From AP-15 sp045802495 (GTDB taxonomy: Bacteria > Pseudomonadota > Alphaproteobacteria > ATCC43930 > CGMCC-115725): a stretch of DNA of 10,859 nucleotides. The DNA lies in the NCBI GenBank assembly GCA_045802495.1, contig JBJMQW010000576.1:1-10859 (forward strand). Reading direction: 5' to 3'. The notes under the pieces were generated by a model. That model was not told where the DNA came from, searched no databases, and saw only the letters and a program-made list of their open reading frames with translations. The position numbers were made by a program, and so were the translations under genes. The first letter of the stretch is position 1, and each line of letters begins with the position of its first letter. Positions 7,201 through 10,859 of the stretch are shown here, piece after piece.

Positions 7201-9430
7201 CGTCGCCGATTGGCGAGCGCAGGCCAATCGCCAAGGGACGCTGCCGGATCGGTCGAGTCAGCGTGTCGGATATCGCCCGGCCGCTCGGCTCGAAAACGCC
7301 GACCCGGATCGTCGCGACAAGCGGGCTGGTCAGATCCGGAAGGTCGTTCAATACCACCGACAGGCGCGCCTTGCCGTCGTCGTCGGTCGACTGGGCCTCG
7401 ATGTCCCGGCGGTCCCCGGTAAATTCCTCGCCGGCCAGGCCGAATCTGAAACCGGGATATGCCGGAAAGGGGTTGTCATCGAGTGCGATGATCGCTTCCG
7501 CCTCGATCCCGAGCCCAGCGCCGGGCGCGCCGTAGTAGTAGCGCGCGTCGACATCGACCGGAAAGGCTTCGCCGGGCCGCATTGGCCCCTCCGCGGCAGT
7601 GAGCGAGACTTTGAGCTGTGGCGGGACAAAGTCTTCGACGCGAAATTCGGCGGAGCCGACCGGGGGAGCCTTCGGGTCGAGCTGCAGCTCGACATGCCAG
7701 GAACCTATTCGCGCGTCGCGCGCCAAGGAAAAGCTTTGTCGGTAGGCGCCCAGCCGGTCGCCCGTCAGCTGTCGCTTTTCGACTTCGATCCCGTCCGGCC
7801 GTAACAACCGCAGGCTGACCGGAAGCCCCTGCATTGCCTCAGCTTTGTCATCCCGCACCAGGGCGACGAGCTCAACGGTTTCACCGGGTCGGTAAATCCC
7901 GCGATCGGTATAGAGGAAGGCGTCGACCGGGCCCGGTTGCGGGCGGCCGCCGACCCCGCGATCGCTCAGATCGAAGGCGGGGTGGCCGATTTCGAGGAAA
8001 TTAAAATCGTTGCCGGGACCCAGCGCGGTTACCACAAACGGCTCGTCGCCGCCACGGCCGCGCAGCAACCCGCCCGGGATCCGCGCGATCCCTGCGGCAT
8101 CGCTGGTAACCGCCGAGAGCTCGCCGTTGTTGCGGGCCAGGAGGCGTATTGCGACGCCCGAAAGCGGCTTGCCGGTGGCGAGCGAGCGGACATCGACCGC
8201 CATGCCATCCGCGCCCTTGTACGCGGCGAGCCCGAGATCGGACACAAGGACCCAATTCGTTGCCGGCGTGGCGAATTCGTCCTGCATCAGGTCGCTGCGT
8301 TGCGCGACGACGAGATACACGCCGGGCCCTTTTTCGCGCAGCATGTCTTTCAGCGGGATCGCCGTTGCAATCGGGCGGTTGCGCTCACCCGAGATTGCCA
8401 TCTCGCCCTCCCAGACGAGACTGCCGGTGCGGTTGATGATCTCGTCGACTTCGTAGGACGAAAAGCTCATCGCCAGCCGCTCGGCATCGATGCTCGGGAC
8501 GAGATTGCGCTCGTTGACCTTTAAGAGCCGCAGCTTGACCTTGTCGACATTGATTGTGGTCAGCGGCAGCCCCGACGTACCCGCTTGCGAAAGCACGTAG
8601 CCGGTTCCCGAAAACCGCATTTGCGGCTTGCGGTCCGGAATGACCGCGCGGGTTGTAAAGGTCTCGCGCAGCCGCTCGCCTGTCGCCGCCGGCAACCCGG
8701 CGAGGACCTCGAGAGTGTAGGCACCGCCATGCTTCATGCCGTCGAGACACAGCGTGTCGCCGCGGGCAGTGACGATGCCGTCCAGCTTGGGCTCGCTGCG
8801 GACAAATGAATCGTAGGAGATATCGCCCTTTGTCCCGATCTTCTCGTTGAAGCGCAGGCAGACGCGTCCCGCTTCGGCCTCGGCTTGCGTTTCGACCTTG
8901 GTGACGCGGAAGGCGATGAGGCGGCGCAGCTCATCGGCGCGTTCGGCGATCGCGGAAAGCCGGGTGAATGTTAGCCCGGCGTCAAAGGCGGCGAGCGCTT
9001 CCTTCTGCCTGTCGTGCCGGTCGTAATCCCGACCGATGACAAAGAGCGCAGCGCCGCGCTCGACCGGATCGGTCGATTTCAGATAGGCGTTGTAGGCGCT
9101 CGCCATCGCATGGTCATCCTGGGCAGCGAGCTCGCTTTGCGCCAGCCGCAGCCAGGCGAGGCCATCATCCGCGCCGTTGGCGATGGCGCGCCGCAGCAGA
9201 TCGATCGCGCCCCCGAAACGCTTGGCCTGGTAATCAAGCTCGGCCGTTCGCCGCCAACCGGCGACAAGCCCGGGTTGTTTCCGGTCGGCCGGGATGCTCT
9301 CGGTAAGCTCGCGGCGCCAATTGCGCGCCGCATCCGCGAGCTCTGTCGATTGGTATTCCTGCGCCAGCGCCGGCGCAGCGACGCAGATCACACACAATAC
9401 AAAGAACGCGACAAAGAAAGCGCGCAGCAT
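4229..9430 (-). CDS. Bacterial alpha-2-macroglobulin family protein (thioester type, YfhM/ECAM-like)
   Basis: This is a periplasmic broad-range protease trap. A protease cleaves the bait region, the protein changes shape, and an internal thioester bonds the attacker. A signal peptide (residues 1-23, ending APALA before QE) is followed by a TPR-like helical stretch (about 58-170). A long run of beta-sandwich macroglobulin domains comes next, including YTDRGIYRPGE (507-517) and AAVDEAVLKL (996-1005). The A2M core segment is IPFDIPDFQGQLRLMAVAF (1086-1104). The thioester CLEQ sits at 1282-1285 in YGCLEQTTS, at the start of the helical thioester domain, and a beta-rich C-terminal region follows. 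The 1733-residue length suits the bacterial family. Cysteines 13 and 16 lie inside the signal peptide and do not form a good lipobox, unlike lipoprotein ECAM of E. coli. The mature protein appears to have only Cys191, Cys228 and thioester Cys1282. The ATG at 9430 has an excellent Shine-Dalgarno sequence. The downstream partner is pbpC, which overlaps by up to 11 bases. Confidence 0.95.
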   Translation of the reverse strand: MLRAFFVAFFVLCVICVAAPALAQEYQSTELADAARNWRRELTESIPADRKQPGLVAGWRRTAELDYQAKRFGGAIDLLRRAIANGADDGLAWLRLAQSELAAQDDHAMASAYNAYLKSTDPVERGAALFVIGRDYDRHDRQKEALAAFDAGLTFTRLSAIAERADELRRLIAFRVTKVETQAEAEAGRVCLRFNEKIGTKGDISYDSFVRSEPKLDGIVTARGDTLCLDGMKHGGAYTLEVLAGLPAATGERLRETFTTRAVIPDRKPQMRFSGTGYVLSQAGTSGLPLTTINVDKVKLRLLKVNERNLVPSIDAERLAMSFSSYEVDEIINRTGSLVWEGEMAISGERNRPIATAIPLKDMLREKGPGVYLVVAQRSDLMQDEFATPATNWVLVSDLGLAAYKGADGMAVDVRSLATGKPLSGVAIRLLARNNGELSAVTSDAAGIARIPGGLLRGRGGDEPFVVTALGPGNDFNFLEIGHPAFDLSDRGVGGRPQPGPVDAFLYTDRGIYRPGETVELVALVRDDKAEAMQGLPVSLRLLRPDGIEVEKRQLTGDRLGAYRQSFSLARDARIGSWHVELQLDPKAPPVGSAEFRVEDFVPPQLKVSLTAAEGPMRPGEAFPVDVDARYYYGAPGAGLGIEAEAIIALDDNPFPAYPGFRFGLAGEEFTGDRRDIEAQSTDDDGKARLSVVLNDLPDLTSPLVATIRVGVFEPSGRAISDTLTRPIRQRPLAIGLRSPIGDDTVPEGSEAKIEVIVLDRQGARVAADGLRFELLRETWEYRWYSLNGVWRHKSHIRSQPIDAGTLGIAADHPAILARQLSTGRYRWEVSDPVSGAQSSLRFHVGWQAEAEQPDVPDKLEAVLDKPSYKPGDTARLFVKAPFAGEAELVIASDRILSLRALSLPAEGATLDISVDPSWSSGVYALVSAYRPADAPGPQQRGPGRAVGVAWLPIDTSARTLAATLAAPDVTRPRRPVEIPVKVTGLSPGEEAYVTLAAVDEAVLKLTEFVSPAPEKYYFGKRRLGVELRDLYGRLIDARANAVGALRSGGDSFAKRSIAGLPDKSSKVVALFSGIVRLDAEGAARIPFDIPDFQGQLRLMAVAFSGHKVGSGTALMIVRDPVVTTVSLARFLAPGDKARVGVTINNLEGAAGDFHLALSATGAAQFTTAVDRAVPLAPGGNFADGFVLSATAPGNAALTLELTGPGDLRIVRDFVIGVRPAQAYQLRRFVGRLLPGESVTLDDGAADEFLPGTAEALLSVSPRPDWDVPGLLRTLERYAYGCLEQTTSRALPLLYVQEVARLWRADPGPTTAEILDRAIGHIVELQRSDGSFGVWSDTGETVPWLDAYATDFLIRAKEHGKNVPDFAITSAVSWLRDYVRQEHTEIGDLPAVAYAHYVLARTKSDDLPGLRYFSDTQMARLPTQMAKAQVAAALALYGDAARAAAAYDAALAPGPPRPSAIRFVDYGSELRDSAAMLSFAAASSSNQTRLTAIMDRIAERFSRAAQTSTQEQAWLLMAAEAAAKAGGGRMTVATEGAAPETRNEPIYLRRPLGAGGPPMAITNRGDSLAWRAVSIIGVSRADLPVENRGYGVTRNVYRPNGSNADLSKARQTDLFVVVLKGVRTDASQSAQALVVDLLPAGFEIETATVSKGRSTTDYSWLPELTDAAYTEQRDDRFIAALDLKNGTRDFTLAYVVRAVTPGEFIYPAVVAEDMYEPETTGRNAIGKLTVGAR

Positions 9431-9431
9431 C

Positions 9432-9454
9432 GATCACCCCCGGAGATGCCGGGG
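9432..9454 (-). promoter_or_regulatory. Extended Shine-Dalgarno of the macroglobulin gene, overlapped by a GC hairpin
   Basis: Read on the minus strand, GGGGGTGATC ends one base before the ATG at 9430. It matches the full anti-Shine-Dalgarno complement GGAGGTGATC at nine of ten positions, with the odd base able to form a G-U pair. The inverted repeat CCCCGG (9449-9454) and CCGGGG (9438-9443) has a five-base loop. Its 3' arm covers four of the five G residues of the ribosome-binding site. The mRNA could therefore switch between an open, strongly translated form and a closed one. The sequence match is certain; a regulatory role is inference. Confidence 0.45.
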
Positions 9455-9559
9455 CCGCACGCTATCATTGCAGCGTCAACGAGTCGCCCGTCTTGAGGCG
9501 GCCGCCAAAACTGTAGCAGTGTGCGTCATCGCGGTTCCCCAAAGGCAGCAGGAGGGTTC

Positions 9560-10441
9560 ATGAAGATCGGATTTGTCGGGCTCGGGATCATGGGGCATCC
9601 GATGGCCCTCAACCTGATCAAGGGCGGGCACGAGCTCTTCGTCTTCGGCAAGCGTCGGCTACCCACCGACGTGCGCGAGGCGGGGGCGACGGTTTGCGAG
9701 ACCTTGAAGGAGATCGCCGAGCGCTCGGAGATCGTCATTATGATCGTTCCCGACACGCCCGATGTGAAGAGCGTCCTGTTTGATCCGGGCGGGATCGCCG
9801 AAGGCCTATCGGCCGGCAAGATCGTCGTCGATATGAGCTCGATCTCGCCGATCGAGACGAAGCTCTTCGCCGCCGAGATCAACAAAAAAGGGTGCGATTA
9901 TCTCGATGCGCCGGTTTCCGGCGGCGAGGTCGGCGCCAAGGCAGCCTCGCTGACGATCATGGTGGGCGGACCCGAACGGACCTTCGCCAAGGTCAAGCCG
10001 CTCTTCGAGTTGATGGGCAAGAACATCACGCTCGTCGGCGGCAATGGCGACGGCCAGACGACAAAAGTCGCGAACCAGATCATTGTTGCCTTGACGATCG
10101 AGGCCGTCGGCGAGGCGCTGCTGTTCGCGTCGCGGGCTGGTGCCGACCCGGCCAAAGTCCGGCAAGCATTGATGGGCGGGTTCGCCTCGTCGCGCATCCT
10201 CGAATTGCATGGCGAGCGCATGATCAAGCGCAATTTCGATCCCGGCTTCCGCATCGAGTTGCACCAGAAGGATTTGAACCTAGCCCTGCAGGGCGCCCGC
10301 TCGCTCAGCCTTTCCCTGCCCAACACCGCGACGACCCAGGAGCTGTTCAACGCCGCCGCCGCACTCGGCGGCAAAGCCTGGGATCATTCCGGCCTCGTCC
10401 GCGTCCTCGAGCACTTGGCCCGGCACGAGGTGGCGAAATAG
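9560..10441 (+). CDS. glxR: 2-hydroxy-3-oxopropionate (tartronate semialdehyde) reductase, beta-hydroxyacid dehydrogenase family
   Basis: This cytoplasmic enzyme reduces tartronate semialdehyde to D-glycerate with NAD(P)H, in glyoxylate, glycolate or glucarate use. The 293-residue length matches E. coli GarR/GlxR. The N-terminal Rossmann motif is GFVGLGIMGHPMALNL (4-19). The family substrate loop is DAPVSGG (116-122). The catalytic lysine is Lys169 in GNGDGQTTKVAN (161-172). The C-terminal helical domain has GGFASSRILELHGERM (206-221) and PGFRIELHQKDLNLAL (228-243), wording typical of tartronate semialdehyde reductases rather than 3-hydroxyisobutyrate dehydrogenases. Basic residues after the second strand (FGKRR, 29-33) could favour NADPH, but this is not decisive. 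The ATG at 9560 is fixed by AGGAGG four bases upstream and by the Rossmann motif starting at residue 4; an earlier in-frame ATG at 9521 would only add an unrelated lead. No gcl, hyi or garK neighbour is visible, so the pathway role is inferred from the family alone. Confidence 0.93.
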   Translation: MKIGFVGLGIMGHPMALNLIKGGHELFVFGKRRLPTDVREAGATVCETLKEIAERSEIVIMIVPDTPDVKSVLFDPGGIAEGLSAGKIVVDMSSISPIETKLFAAEINKKGCDYLDAPVSGGEVGAKAASLTIMVGGPERTFAKVKPLFELMGKNITLVGGNGDGQTTKVANQIIVALTIEAVGEALLFASRAGADPAKVRQALMGGFASSRILELHGERMIKRNFDPGFRIELHQKDLNLALQGARSLSLSLPNTATTQELFNAAAALGGKAWDHSGLVRVLEHLARHEVAK

Positions 10442-10454
10442 ACCCTCCTGAGGG

Positions 10455-10473
10455 CAAAGGTTTGATTCCTTTG
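10455..10473 (+). terminator. Hairpin just after glxR, candidate terminator or mRNA-end stem
   Basis: CAAAGG (10455-10460) and CCTTTG (10468-10473) form a perfect six-base inverted repeat with a seven-base loop, 13 bases after the glxR stop. A second, smaller one (CCCT/AGGG, 10443-10454) lies just before it. No T-tract follows, so intrinsic termination is uncertain. The stem ends directly against the large palindromic element. Confidence 0.35.
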
Positions 10474-10474
10474 G

Positions 10475-10601
10475 TGTCATTCCGGGGCGCGGGCTTTGCC
10501 CGCGAGCCTGGAACCTATGAACACCGGCCTCCGAAGTAGTAGTCACCAGCCCGTGTTCATGGTTTCCGGGCCCGGCCCTGACGGGCCGTCTCGGAATGAC
10601 A
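10475..10601. repeat. 127-bp palindromic intergenic element with cloverleaf folding potential
   Basis: The ends are a perfect 10-bp inverted repeat, TGTCATTCCG (10475-10484) and CGGAATGACA (10592-10601). Inside are three more inverted repeats in series. Arm A is CGCGGGC/GCCCGCG with a TTT loop (10488-10504). The central arm runs 10506-10524 against 10553-10571, pairing at 16 of 19 positions including a perfect ATGAACAC/GTGTTCAT. Arm B is CGGCCC/GGGCCG with a four-base loop (10573-10588). One or a few bases separate the arms, so RNA or extruded DNA could fold as a four-way cloverleaf. The element lies wholly between the stops of two convergent genes and has no coding sense. From memory, the GTCATTCCG end resembles a dispersed repeat common in Bradyrhizobium-like genomes; that was not checked. 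A two-way terminator role would suit its place. Confidence 0.75.
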
Positions 10602-10636
10602 ATCCTAAGCTTTCTGCCCGCAGACGGGACGAGGGG

Positions 10637-10859
10637 TTATTTCTCGCCCAGCACGCGGTCGAGAGTCCGCACGGCGTTGTCGGGCCTGGGCTCCCGCTCC
10701 GCTTCGGCCTCGGCGAGATAGGCGTAGAGGCGGGCGACCGCGGCATAGATATCGCGCGAGGGCGGGTTCTGCTCGAGGAAATCGGAGATCTCCTCCATCT
10801 CGGCGACCCACCGATAGGCCTTGTCGTACATCCGCGGAATCCCTTCGCGAAAGCGAGCG
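10637..10859 (-). CDS. C-terminal end of a probable NAD(P)-dependent oxidoreductase with DUF1932 domain, cut by right edge
   Basis: The reading frame is open from the right edge to a TAA at 10637-10639, giving 73 residues. The visible part reads ARFREGIPRMYDKAYRWVAE onward, then EMEEISDFLEQ and a short helical tail ending RTLDRVLGEK. The segment with MYDKAYRWVAEMEEISDF resembles the C-terminal helices of beta-hydroxyacid-dehydrogenase-like proteins that carry DUF1932, where the NAD(P)-binding Rossmann domain would lie upstream, outside the window. The ATG at 10831 is internal, because sensible coding continues above it without a stop. The gene is convergent with glxR, with the palindromic element between them. 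The family call rests on recalled similarity of about 20 residues, so it is moderate; that a protein-coding gene is present is likely. Confidence 0.62.
   Translation of the reverse strand, partial: ARFREGIPRMYDKAYRWVAEMEEISDFLEQNPPSRDIYAAVARLYAYLAEAEAEREPRPDNAVRTLDRVLGEK

Noticed and set aside
8636..8644. CGGAATGAC, the same word as the end of the palindromic element
   Set aside because: It lies in macroglobulin coding sequence with no inverted partner or internal arms nearby, so it is a chance match, not a second copy.
9455..9530. TTGACG on the minus strand as a -35 box for the macroglobulin gene
   Set aside because: No acceptable -10 box follows at 16-18 bases, so it cannot be supported as a promoter.
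9521..9559. Upstream in-frame start for glxR adding 13 residues
   Set aside because: The added residues precede the Rossmann beta strand, which must start near the N-terminus, and the AGGAGG site points clearly to the ATG at 9560.

Overview
The window is GC-rich chromosomal DNA that looks alphaproteobacterial, most likely Hyphomicrobiales (Bradyrhizobium/Xanthobacteraceae-like). This rests on protein wording, such as the NYRGFPKS segment of the methionine aminopeptidase and the GlxR-type dehydrogenase, and on a palindromic intergenic element bounded by TGTCATTCCG/CGGAATGACA. The species cannot be fixed from sequence alone. Coding density is high. I saw no tRNA, rRNA, CRISPR array, transposase or phage gene.

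Left region (1-1188): a minus-strand molybdenum hydroxylase operon in the order [2Fe-2S] subunit, then FAD subunit. The two genes overlap by ATGA, and the FAD gene runs off the left edge, beyond which a molybdopterin subunit gene is expected. A divergent intergenic region of about 330 bp separates this operon from a plus-strand type I methionine aminopeptidase gene (map, 1189-2073). That region holds a TATAAT-type promoter candidate and a block of 10-bp-periodic repeats.

Centre (2134-9430): a minus-strand two-gene unit with overlapping ends. The first gene encodes a 1733-residue bacterial alpha-2-macroglobulin with an intact CLEQ thioester motif. The second encodes penicillin-binding protein 1C (pbpC). 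This is the known periplasmic pairing of a protease-trapping macroglobulin with a peptidoglycan synthase, thought to guard and repair the envelope. Two points stand out. The macroglobulin has an ordinary Sec signal peptide rather than a lipobox. Its near-perfect extended Shine-Dalgarno sequence overlaps a GC-rich hairpin.

Right region (9560-10859): a plus-strand tartronate semialdehyde reductase (glxR/garR type), then a 127-bp element that can fold as a cloverleaf. Beyond it lies the C-terminal end of a convergent minus-strand gene, probably a DUF1932-type NAD(P)-dependent oxidoreductase cut by the right edge. The palindromic element fills most of the space between the two convergent stop codons.

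I do not see a clearly new multi-gene system. The most notable items are the cloverleaf-type repeat, the non-lipidated macroglobulin coupled to pbpC, and the translation-control hairpin in front of the macroglobulin gene.
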